A DNA stretch of 64,000 nt. Source: NCEH01 sp002257205 (lineage in GTDB: Bacteria; Pseudomonadota; Alphaproteobacteria; Rhizobiales; Xanthobacteraceae). Of the stretch, positions 18,901 through 25,359 are shown one piece after another. The stretch's first letter is position 1. Every line of letters starts with the position of its first letter. Where the stretch lies: assembly GCF_043195105.1 (NCBI RefSeq), contig NZ_JBAFWO010000003.1, one strand, 5' to 3'. Position numbers and translations under genes: made by a program. The notes beneath the pieces were generated by a model. That model ran no database searches. It saw only the letters and a list, made by a program, of their open reading frames with translations, and had not been told where the DNA came from.

Positions 18901-21900
18901 TCACGGTTCCACCGTCGCCGCCGGGCGTGCCATTCGCCCCGACCGAGGCGCCGAGGCTGATCTTGGATCCTGATGCGGAGCTGTTGGCGTTTCCGGCCAT
19001 GCCGCCGCCGCCGCCCACCGATTGCGCGATGATCGCCGCCGCATCGGCGCCTGCCGTGGAAATCGACCCGGAATCATAAGCCGAAACCGCGCCGCCCGCG
19101 CCGCCGGCCCCACCGGACGCACCGAGCGTGAAGGATAGGGAAACGACACCGCCAGATGATTTTCCGGCCGCCGCCCCCGCTTTGCCGCCGCCGCCGCCGA
19201 CCGATTGGAGCAGCATGCCGGTGGAATGCTGGCCAGATGTGACGAGGGTGCCGGAATTGGTCACCGTCACCGCGCCGCCCGCCCCGCCGCCGCCGCCCGA
19301 GCCGCCCATGGTGGCGGTCAGCGAGAATTTCGCGTTGCTGCCGTTTGAAGCCTTGCTCACGGCATCGCCCGTGGCACTGCCGCCGCTGCCGCCGCCGCCG
19401 CCCACGCTCTGGGCAAAAATGGCATCCGCATCGCCGCCGTGGGTGACGATGCTGCCCGAATTCGTGACAGTGACGCTGCCGCCTGCATTCGCCGTCGCGC
19501 CCGACCCGCCCATTGTCAACGTCAAGGCCGCGGTGCCGCCGGAGGCCGAGGCGGTGCCGCCGCCCGCATTGCCGCCGCCACCACCCACCGACTGGGCGAC
19601 CACGCCGCGCGACCCTGCTCCATAAGTCAGCACGTTCCCGGAATTGGTGACCGTCACGGTGCCGCCCGCGCCGCCGGTTCCACCCGAGCCGCCGAGCGTG
19701 AAGGTGACGCCGAAAGCCAGCCGCGCCTCGGACGACCCATCCGCCGCGCCCACCCCGCCGGTGCCACCGCCGCCGCCCACCGATTGGGCGAGAATGCCGT
19801 CGGCGAAATTGCCGCTCGTCTTCACCAGGCCTTTATTGGTCACATAGGCTCCGGCACCCGCCCCGCCGCCGCCGCCCGTTCCCCCGAGCGACACCTCGGC
19901 GGAGAAGGAAATGCCGGCATGGCCCGGAACATAGGACGCCGCCGACGCGGTGGAATCGCCGCCTGCGCCGCCACCGCCGCCGATCGACTGGACAAGCATG
20001 CCAGTTGCCCCATCGCCGCTGGTGACGATCTTGGCGCCGCTCTCGTTGATCACCGTCACATTGCCACCACTACCACCGCCCGCACCAGAGCCGCCGATCG
20101 CGGCCGATACGGAGATGGACGGCACGTCCGCAGTGCCGACCGTGACCACCTTCGCCGCCGCCGATCCGCCATTGCCGCCGCCGCCACCGATCGACTGGGC
20201 GATGATGCCGAATGCGTCAGCACCCTGGGTGGTGATGGAGCTATAATTATAGACCTGGACGGTGGTGCCCGCCCCCGCTCCGACGCCGCCGGACCCACCG
20301 ATGCTGACACCGAAGCTGATGCCGACGCTCGCCGACAGATCATAGGCCGCGCCGCCGGTGCCGCCGCCGCCGCCAACCGATTGCGCGACAATGCCGCTGG
20401 AGCGGCCGCCCTGGGTGACGATGGCGCCGGCATTGTTCACCTGCACCGAGCCGGAATCGCCGCCCGAACCGCCCGATCCGCCAAGCCCAAGCTGGACCAG
20501 ATCAAGCCCGAATCCCTCGGCATCGCCGCCATTGCCGCCGCCGCCGCCGATCGATTGGGCGACGATGGCATTGGCGCTGCTGCCGGACGTCTGCAACGAT
20601 CCGGAATTGGAAACCGTGACCGCGCCACCGGCGCCGCCCCCGCCGGCACTGCCGCCGATCTGGGCGGAGCCGAGCACAGAGACCGCCAGGGTCCCGCCGC
20701 CATGCCCGCCGCCGCCACCGATCGACTGGGCATGCAGCGCGATCGAGCCATCGCCCGCCGTCGTTACGGTGGCCGCGTTGACGATATGCGCGTATCCGGC
20801 ATTGCCGCCGGACGCGCCATCCCCGCCGACGGCGACGATCACGGCGTCGGCGGAGCCGGCGGAACCACCGCCGCCGCCAATGGACTGCACCAGGATGCCG
20901 GCCGAGGCCGCGCCCTGGGTCAAGATCGTCACGCCTTTCGCCGCCGAGGCATAGGCCGTGCCCGACGTGCCGCTGACGCCGTTGAGGCTGACCGGGGCCT
21001 GCGCGCTGAGCACGGTCAGCACGCCGCCACCGCCGATGGATTGCACCACGACCGCTGCGGCATAGGCGCCGCTGGTCGTGACGCTGCCACCCGTGAGAAC
21101 GGCGCTCGCCAGGGCGCTGGTGCCGCTGTCCCCGCCCGAACCGCTGGTGGAATCGAACACTGCGTCCGAACTGCCGCCTGCCCCGCCGCCACCGGCGATG
21201 CTTTGCACGACAATTCCGGAAGACCCCTGGCCGCTGGTGGAGACCGTGCCCGCACTGGTCACATAGGCGTTGCCGGCATTGCCTCCGGTTCCGCCCACCG
21301 CGCCCTGGGAATTGCCGAATGCAATCGCCTCCCCGCCCTGGGCGCCAAGTCCGCCGAGGCTCTGTGCGGCGAGACCGAAGGCGCTCGCACCCGTTGTCGT
21401 CACCGAGCCGTTGGCATTCAGCGTGATGCTGGCGTTTCCACCGTTTCCGCCGTTTCCGCCGTTGCCGCCCTTGGCTTGGTAGGGGCTGCCCGCATTGCCG
21501 CCCGCCCCGCCGGCGCCGCCTTGGCTGCGCGCCTGAATGCCGTAGACCGTGCCGCTGCCGGTGTTGCCGACGGTGATCGTGCTGCCGGTGGTGACGGTAG
21601 CCGAACCGCCGCCGCCGCCATTGCCGCCCTGACCGCCAATATTGATTGTGATCGTGCCGTTGGTACCGGCATAGGCACCGGCACCCCCCGTGCCGCCGAC
21701 CGAGGCGATCGTGATGCCGCTCCCGGAGGTGGCGGAAAAGACGCCATCGCCCGACACGCTCACCGTGCCGCCGGTGCCGCCGTCCTGTGCCGATCCGCCA
21801 ACGGAGAAATTCCCATCGGAATTGGTGACACCGCCCGCACCGCCCGCACCGCCCGTGGAAACGAGCGCGGCGGCCGTGCCGACGGTGGTCACGTTCACCG

Positions 21901-23617
21901 TGCCATACAGTTTCAGGCTCGCAGTGCCGGCATTGCCGGCATAGCCACCGTTATACCCCACGGCATTGCTTGAATTGCTTTCGCCTTTCCCGCCCGTGCC
22001 TCCGGTACCGCCGGTGGATGCGATGAGAATGCCGGCGCCCGCGGTCGAGGTCACCGTTGTGTTCGTCAGCGACAGGCCCACATTGCCGGCCGCCCCGCCG
22101 CTGCCCCCCTTCGCGCCGTAGGAATAGTTCGTCGCGCTGTCGCCCATTCCGCCGGCACCGCCGGCGCCGCCCACCGAAACAATGGTGATGGCGGTGCCGG
22201 CCGCGGTCACGGAAGAGCCCGTGAAAGTGCCATAGGCCGTTCCGCCCGCCCCTCCGGTTCCCCCGGCGCCGCCGCGCCCATTGTCGGTGTCGCTGCTGCC
22301 ATAGCCTCCCACGCCGCCGGCACCGCCGGTGGACTGGAGCTGAACGCCGCCGCTGGTGCCGCTGACACTCGCCGCCGTCAGCGTCAACGAAACCGCGCCA
22401 CCCGTACCGGCATTGCCGCCGGCGCCGGCGGTTCCGTTCCATGTGTTGGAATAGGCCGCGCCGCCCGCGCCCGCGAGGCCGCCGATCGAATTAATGGCGA
22501 TGCCCACGCCGCCCGAGGCAGATATGGTCGCATTGGAAACCGTGAGGCCGGCGGTCCCGGCATTGGCTCCAGCGCCACCCGCACCTCCGAAGGCAAGACC
22601 AAAATGGCTGGAGCCCTTTGCTCCGCCCAAGCCCCATCCGCCGGTCGAGAGCAGGCTGACGCCGGTGCCCGCGCTCGAAATCGTCGAATTGCTGATCTGG
22701 CTGGATACGGCGCCGCCAGCGCCAGCCGTGCCGCCGGCACCGGCGGTTGCCGTGTCCGTGGTGCTGCTGGCCGTGCCACCGGAGCCGCTGACCTGTCCCG
22801 ACGATTGCAGGCTGATCGCCGCCCCGGTGCCACCCGTTGTTAGGGTGGAGCCGCTAAGGTTGAGGCTGACCGTGCTGCCGACGCCGCCGTTGCCACCGTT
22901 GCCGCCGCCCGAAACGTTGCTGTCCGTATCGCCCGAAGCGCCGCCGCCGCCATTGCCGCCCATGGCGAGCAGCACGATGCCGGACTGGCCGGTTGAAAGA
23001 GTGGTTCCGGCGACGGTGACGGCGATCGCGCCGGATCCACCGGCATTGCCGCCCGCACCGCCCTGTGCATTGGAGGTGTCGCTGCTGCCATAGGCGCCAT
23101 TGCCGCCATTGCCGCCGTACGACTGGATCAGAACCGCGGTATTGTTGGTGCCGGCGTTAACATTGGTGATGGAGACCGTCTGCGCGCCACCCCCGCCACC
23201 CAGCCCGCCGGGGCCGCCCGTGCCGCTGCCGGTATCGCTGCTGCCATAGCCCCCATAGCCGCCGACGCCGCCGCGGCTGAGAATGGTGACGGCCGAAGCA
23301 AGCCCGGTTCCCGTGCCGACGACGGTGATATTCGTAGCGCCCAGCGTCCCGCCATTGCCGCCGGCGCCACCATACGCATCGGAGGTGTAGTCATCGACCG
23401 CATTTCCGGTCCCGCCGTTAAAGCCGAGCTGAATCGATGTGTAAGGCACATTGGCCTGGGCCTGCGCCAAAGCTGGTGCCACGCCGCCGGCAAGGAAGGC
23501 GATGCCGCACAGGGTCGTCGAAAGGGCTGTCGACAGGCGCAGCCGCGCGCTGGACGCGCCATAGACGGCACCCACTGCTTTTCCGCAGGCTGACCGCCCC
23601 GCAAGACTCTGTGTCAT
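12989..23617 (-). CDS. Giant glycine-rich classical autotransporter, 3,542 aa
   Basis: Start ATG 23617 (MTQSLAGRSACGK...), an extended signal peptide ending A-P-A-L-A near residue 50; the upstream open frame to 23749 runs through the promoter. N-terminal passenger (about residues 55-830): Gly/Ala/Ser-rich repeats with recurring GYGSSDT. Middle (about 830-2900): some 35 units of about 60-70 residues, each ending A-Q-S-I/V-GGGGG and containing a LGGSGGxGGxGG turn and a T-V-T-N-S-G strand, a likely long beta-solenoid. Then a PGGLGTL/QALKALSPEL pre-barrel region and a roughly 290-residue type Va barrel (12989 to about 13830) ending I-A-V-H-F with the terminal Phe. Inferred as an outer-membrane adhesin or biofilm fibre. 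Downstream partner: the TIGR03032 gene. Confidence 0.93.
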   Translation of the reverse strand: MTQSLAGRSACGKAVGAVYGASSARLRLSTALSTTLCGIAFLAGGVAPALAQAQANVPYTSIQLGFNGGTGNAVDDYTSDAYGGAGGNGGTLGATNITVVGTGTGLASAVTILSRGGVGGYGGYGSSDTGSGTGGPGGLGGGGGAQTVSITNVNAGTNNTAVLIQSYGGNGGNGAYGSSDTSNAQGGAGGNAGGSGAIAVTVAGTTLSTGQSGIVLLAMGGNGGGGASGDTDSNVSGGGNGGNGGVGSTVSLNLSGSTLTTGGTGAAISLQSSGQVSGSGGTASSTTDTATAGAGGTAGAGGAVSSQISNSTISSAGTGVSLLSTGGWGLGGAKGSSHFGLAFGGAGGAGANAGTAGLTVSNATISASGGVGIAINSIGGLAGAGGAAYSNTWNGTAGAGGNAGTGGAVSLTLTAASVSGTSGGVQLQSTGGAGGVGGYGSSDTDNGRGGAGGTGGAGGTAYGTFTGSSVTAAGTAITIVSVGGAGGAGGMGDSATNYSYGAKGGSGGAAGNVGLSLTNTTVTSTAGAGILIASTGGTGGTGGKGESNSSNAVGYNGGYAGNAGTASLKLYGTVNVTTVGTAAALVSTGGAGGAGGVTNSDGNFSVGGSAQDGGTGGTVSVSGDGVFSATSGSGITIASVGGTGGAGAYAGTNGTITINIGGQGGNGGGGGSATVTTGSTITVGNTGSGTVYGIQARSQGGAGGAGGNAGSPYQAKGGNGGNGGNGGNASITLNANGSVTTTGASAFGLAAQSLGGLGAQGGEAIAFGNSQGAVGGTGGNAGNAYVTSAGTVSTSGQGSSGIVVQSIAGGGGAGGSSDAVFDSTSGSGGDSGTSALASAVLTGGSVTTSGAYAAAVVVQSIGGGGVLTVLSAQAPVSLNGVSGTSGTAYASAAKGVTILTQGAASAGILVQSIGGGGGSAGSADAVIVAVGGDGASGGNAGYAHIVNAATVTTAGDGSIALHAQSIGGGGGHGGGTLAVSVLGSAQIGGSAGGGGAGGAVTVSNSGSLQTSGSSANAIVAQSIGGGGGNGGDAEGFGLDLVQLGLGGSGGSGGDSGSVQVNNAGAIVTQGGRSSGIVAQSVGGGGGTGGAAYDLSASVGISFGVSIGGSGGVGAGAGTTVQVYNYSSITTQGADAFGIIAQSIGGGGGNGGSAAAKVVTVGTADVPSISVSAAIGGSGAGGGSGGNVTVINESGAKIVTSGDGATGMLVQSIGGGGGAGGDSTASAASYVPGHAGISFSAEVSLGGTGGGGGAGAGAYVTNKGLVKTSGNFADGILAQSVGGGGGTGGVGAADGSSEARLAFGVTFTLGGSGGTGGAGGTVTVTNSGNVLTYGAGSRGVVAQSVGGGGGNAGGGTASASGGTAALTLTMGGSGATANAGGSVTVTNSGSIVTHGGDADAIFAQSVGGGGGSGGSATGDAVSKASNGSNAKFSLTATMGGSGGGGGAGGAVTVTNSGTLVTSGQHSTGMLLQSVGGGGGKAGAAAGKSSGGVVSLSFTLGASGGAGGAGGAVSAYDSGSISTAGADAAAIIAQSVGGGGGMAGNANSSASGSKISLGASVGANGTPGGDGGTVIVSLTGGTLSTSGAASDAVIAQSIGGGGGTGSSVGTDTKSSGDSNTFGAALALGGSGGAGGNGGTITLTNAAIIKTSGDDSVGLFAQSVGGGGGKGGASATDATGGSSAFQLSANLGGSGGSAGYGNTVIVTSSAAISTAGDNGTGILAQSVGGGGGRAGSSGASAVGGKASAAIALGGAGGGAGDGGTVTVTTTGAASTITTTGRNANAITAQSVGGGGGSGGNANAASSAKLDIGGSLGGTGGGSGTGGTVTVTSGGFLSTGGQDSNGILAQSIGGAGGDAGSGSSKSKATGSDAASLSIGIGGGAGSGGTGGTVTVTNDGGILTNGSGAAGILAQSIGGGGGKGGATSSTSTSSNGGVAAISATVGGSGGAGGNGGAVTVKNNNFIATIEAHADGILAQSIGGGGGSAHLASSDASGTKSDANVSATLGGTGGLGGYGAAVVVNNISTIATEGAFSRAILAQSIGGGGGVAGGAHDSTGGGTVGVTLGLGGTGGYGGNGGAVTVTSSGTLVTAGANATAILAQSVGSGGGAGGSTNNGATAKISLGAALGGAGGVGGSGGKVQVLIQNQTSGQIATTGDQADAIIAQSIGGGGGNGGAGSGKADGAGGNGLGLTLTMGGSGGTGGTGGEVIVTNGGLGLAGAAISTSGDGSNGILAQSVGGGGGRGGGASSTSGGSGAATISTSLGGSGGTGATGGAVHVDNANTIATLGAHANGIVAQSIGGGGGNAALSSSIAKDQKSDVNLSATLGGAGGTGGVGGGVYVTQSSVVTTKGDFSHGILAQSIGGGGGNAATTGATGTGGKASVAFALAGDGGTGGDGGAITLTQSGSISTEGHGASAILAQSIGGGGGVAGSATHAASSKIAVGASIGGGGGAGGAGYGVSLTSTGTGVLSTSGDAADAILVQSIGGGGGVGAAGKGDADGGGGNGLSLGVSVGGGGGSGGAGGLVTINIGTAQQAGTSISTTGHDAAGLVAQSIGGGGGKGSSSSSTTGGSGIASLSATVGGAGGSGSNGGAVKVALNSTIQTTGAGSDGVLLQSIGGGGGNAVLATSIVKGQKTDMTLSAALGGSGGGGGAGEQVSFTQAGLISTAGEGANGVVAQSIGGGGGRASAVSADAADGSVNGSLSLGGRGGSGNIGGTVALTLNGDIVTSGRNAIGVLAQSIGGGGGITLTSASAAQGTASLALTLGGSGGSGNDGGKVGGTLASTGFISTSGVNSHGILLQSIGGGGGLAATSGATGLASLAFGGAGGGGGNGEEVSFTLAGIVATQGAGASGLFAQSIGGGGGLGGDASSTFFTVADSSAGTGGGTGNGGTVNLTVSGSVGTSGANAAAVNAQSIGGGGGTAQSGTQAMNGSAGGSGIGGAVNVTVSGLVVATGANSPGIFALSTGPGGAGPITIDILGGGTVIGGKDERGAGIMLSGGADNTITIASGASVSALGNVAILAGGGNEIVTNAGTVTGSVDLGTGAGSFINQAGGVFNSGRTINLNGGILTNWGTLSPGGLGTLATSTLAGNFVSTGAIALDLDATSHRSDLFSVSGTANVAGTLQANPLSIAPNTSFTVLEAGTLAGFTASVVDNSLVYQWNAAVAGNSVSLSPSADFTPPGSKLSANGAAAANHLQSIWNSGTLGTTASLFNTLLNTATDAQYRQALKALSPELNGAGPASRIMESRAVLNRTMSCPMFAGDGLLLQEDQCSWARVIVGRTSQSGTFENQGFSTDTVTLQAGVQRELQQDWFFALSGAYQQSWTSSSADISSASGSGFDVTAALKRQIGPWLISGAVDFGWVNIDSQRVVTALAAAPESSIDVYNVTGRLRLAYEMPQTGWYVRPYVDLDVSYMNVPGYSEAGISGAELRVLGASQTTFIVSPTVEVGTRVDLADGTVLRPFASLGASFLSNGSWITTSYLLGAPVGTGTFDTVTYTPDMLGNFDMGLQLVTAKNWEFKLDYGVSVGQDFLSQAGMARIAVHF
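15947..17866 (-). repeat. Higher-order repeat: two 5-unit blocks of about 320 residues
   Basis: Within the autotransporter, five successive units of 64, 63, 61, 64 and 70 residues (322 in total) recur as 62, 63, 61, 62 and 70 residues (318). Each unit matches its counterpart one block later better than its neighbour. Examples are unit B with S-x-x-x-x-x-K-S-D-x-N-x-S-A-T-LGG, unit D with A-x-K-I-x-x-G-A, and unit E with KADGAGGNGL against KGDADGGGGNGL. A third, partial block starts at 15946 (KGSSSSSTTGG) and continues downstream. Upstream of 17866 the order is a looser four-unit cycle. Confidence 0.8.
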
Positions 23618-23725
23618 GACCCTGCGCCCCCCGGCGGCTCTGGAACATTGGCACCTTTCCATTTGAGGTATCACATTGCTGGCGCGACCCGCAATTACCT
23701 CGAAGCCTCGTTCTTCAACGCCTTT

Positions 23726-23759
23726 CGTCATATAAATGACGTCTTGCATACCTCTTCAA
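23726..23759 (-). promoter_or_regulatory. Candidate promoter with overlapping operator for the giant autotransporter
   Basis: On the minus strand a TTGAAG -35 (23754-23759) and TTTATA -10 (23731-23736) are separated by 17 bp. The inverted repeat CGTCAT-ATAA-ATGACG (23726-23741) covers the -10, a standard repressor position. The predicted leader is about 105 nt to ATG 23617. The remainder of the 379-bp gap (23618-23996) is AT-richer than its surroundings, with no gene. Confidence 0.4.
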
Positions 23760-23996
23760 GACAATTTGACCCCAAGTGTACGCCAGCACTTCTAACGTAT
23801 ATTTCACAATTACAACCAATGATCTATGACCCGCGCGGCCTTGAAGCGACATCAAGGGGCGAAAGGCCTTTGGGCGTGCGCGAACCCTTCGAAAATCAAG
23901 AAGATTGATGATAAACCTTGCGGCAGGTGACCAGCGGCGCCGGCTCTCGGCTTCATTCGGCGTTGAGAGGCTTGGCCACCGCCAGTCAAAACCGGC

Positions 23997-24662
23997 TCAG
24001 GACCCGGAGCGCAGGGTCGTAACGGCCACGCAATTTTCGCCAACCGGCAGGAACAAGGTCTGTTCACCGGTGGGAAGCGCGTAGAAGGGCAGGTCCGACA
24101 GGGGCGACATGAGCTTGGAGCCGGGAGGCAGGAGCGAAGGCGCATCCTCGCAGCGCTGTTTGATCGGCACGACGCGCACCAAATTGCCTTCACAGGCGCT
24201 TGCCGTGGGCGCCACCAGGATCACGCCGGCCGCCTGTCCGGCCAAACGCGAACTGGCGCCGAATCGCATGCCGACCGTGCCTTGCACCGCATGCTGGTTG
24301 GGGGCGGTTTCCGCCACCTGGGTCTGGAAGGCATAATTCGCCCCCGTGGTCAGCGCCTTGCCGAGCATCGCATAGGTGGCGGCGCAGGTTTTCACGCCAT
24401 TGGCCAAAGCATGGGCGGTGAACAGATCCTTGCCATCGCGCGCGCCCGACGGCACCTGATCTGACCGGCCCAGGAAGCCCGAGATGCCGCTGTGCTGCGA
24501 AACCACCACCCCGAGGCCGAAACAGACGAGGAGACTGGCCGCCGCCCCCGCCAACAGAAGAACGCGCCGCGTGGGAAAAAAGCGCCTCCGGCCAGCGGGA
24601 TCGACGGGAGGCGTTCGGCTTGGCCCGATGATGCGTTCGTAGACGCTTTGTTTTTCAGTCAT
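23997..24662 (-). CDS. Single-TM hypothetical protein of the surface locus, 221 aa
   Basis: Start ATG 24662 (MTEKQSVYERIIG...). A basic stretch (GRRRFFPTRR) is followed by one membrane segment at about residues 33-52, then a periplasmic domain of about 170 residues with four cysteines (VKTCAA, SACEGN, QRCEDA, ENCVAV) that could pair. The domain ends LPVGENCVAVTTLRSGS. Not recognised. It is the last gene of the run trimeric autotransporter - IalB-like - this gene (55-bp gap), and lies just upstream of the giant autotransporter promoter. A role in handling surface proteins is inferred from position only. Confidence 0.7.
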   Translation of the reverse strand: MTEKQSVYERIIGPSRTPPVDPAGRRRFFPTRRVLLLAGAAASLLVCFGLGVVVSQHSGISGFLGRSDQVPSGARDGKDLFTAHALANGVKTCAATYAMLGKALTTGANYAFQTQVAETAPNQHAVQGTVGMRFGASSRLAGQAAGVILVAPTASACEGNLVRVVPIKQRCEDAPSLLPPGSKLMSPLSDLPFYALPTGEQTLFLPVGENCVAVTTLRSGS

Positions 24663-24717
24663 AAGCGTGGTTCCACAATGGCCCTGATGCGCGGAACGTC
24701 GCGCCATTCGTCTCGGC

Positions 24718-25347
24718 TCAGATCGCTGAAAGCGCCTGGGTCAGGCCGGCGAGCGGCGCGCGAAAAGACTCGTGCCGCGCCGAGCCATTCTCCTTGAGAT
24801 CATAGGTAATTCCGATCACCCGCTCCGCCTCGATCGCCGCGCGCAGGCGGGACTCCAAGGACAGATAGGCGATACACAAGCGCTCGTTGCACCCATAAAC
24901 CGGCACTGTGACGGGGGGCTGACCGTCACGAAGATCGAGCGCGACCGTCCCGGAACTGGCACCGGTCGGCGTCCGCAAAATCATGACCGGCCGGCCGTCG
25001 TCCATGGCGGCAAGCGACCAACTGAAGACGATTGCGCCCGAGGGTCCCAGGATCTCTTGCGAAATGTTGCAGACTTTCCGCTTCTTGACCCGGTTCTCAT
25101 CGCAGATCAGCGTCCAGTTGGGGAACGGACGGATGGTTCGCAGATATTGGCCGAGCGGCACGTCCGGCGGCGGCACGACATCGGACGGCTTCACGAGGTA
25201 ACCCTGCGAAAGCTCCTTTGACGCCGGAGGCTTCGCCGGTTCGCCCTTCTTGGCTTTCTCAGCGGAAAGCGCCGGGCCGCACCATATCAGCTGGAGCATG
25301 AGAGCCGAGGCGCACATCGCGCCCCGACGTCCCTTGGTGACCCACAT
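24718..25347 (-). CDS. Invasion-associated locus B (IalB)-family secreted protein
   Basis: 209 aa. Signal peptide about residues 1-28 (PALSA cleavage). After a Lys/Pro-rich linker comes the IalB-type domain: FPNWTLICDENRVKKRKVC, then NISQEI, FSWSLA, GRPVMILRTPTG, a strand with VPVYGCNERLCIAYL, and the C-terminal I-TYDLK block. Conserved Cys pairs are present. IalB was named for Bartonella invasion, but the family is widespread in free-living alphaproteobacteria and its biochemical role is unclear. It starts 12 bp after the trimeric autotransporter stop, so the two are probably co-transcribed. Confidence 0.85.
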   Translation of the reverse strand: MWVTKGRRGAMCASALMLQLIWCGPALSAEKAKKGEPAKPPASKELSQGYLVKPSDVVPPPDVPLGQYLRTIRPFPNWTLICDENRVKKRKVCNISQEILGPSGAIVFSWSLAAMDDGRPVMILRTPTGASSGTVALDLRDGQPPVTVPVYGCNERLCIAYLSLESRLRAAIEAERVIGITYDLKENGSARHESFRAPLAGLTQALSAI

Positions 25348-25359
25348 GACTCGACCCGA

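Noticed and set aside
14160..18973. Long plus-strand open frames (698 and 1,362 codons) antisense to the giant autotransporter
   Set aside because: Translations are Pro-rich or Ala/Arg/Gly-rich low-complexity products of the antisense of GGC/GCC repeats, with no start context and no known domain; they follow from the repeat codons.
13000..23500. CRISPR-like or satellite repeat array with a period of about 190 bp
   Set aside because: The repeats keep one reading frame, vary in length by whole codons and encode the QSIGGGGG units of the autotransporter; there are no constant short repeats or cas genes.
12989..23617. Mycobacterial PE_PGRS protein
   Set aside because: The Gly-rich region is similar in style, but the signal peptide and C-terminal outer-membrane barrel ending in Phe make it a Gram-negative autotransporter.
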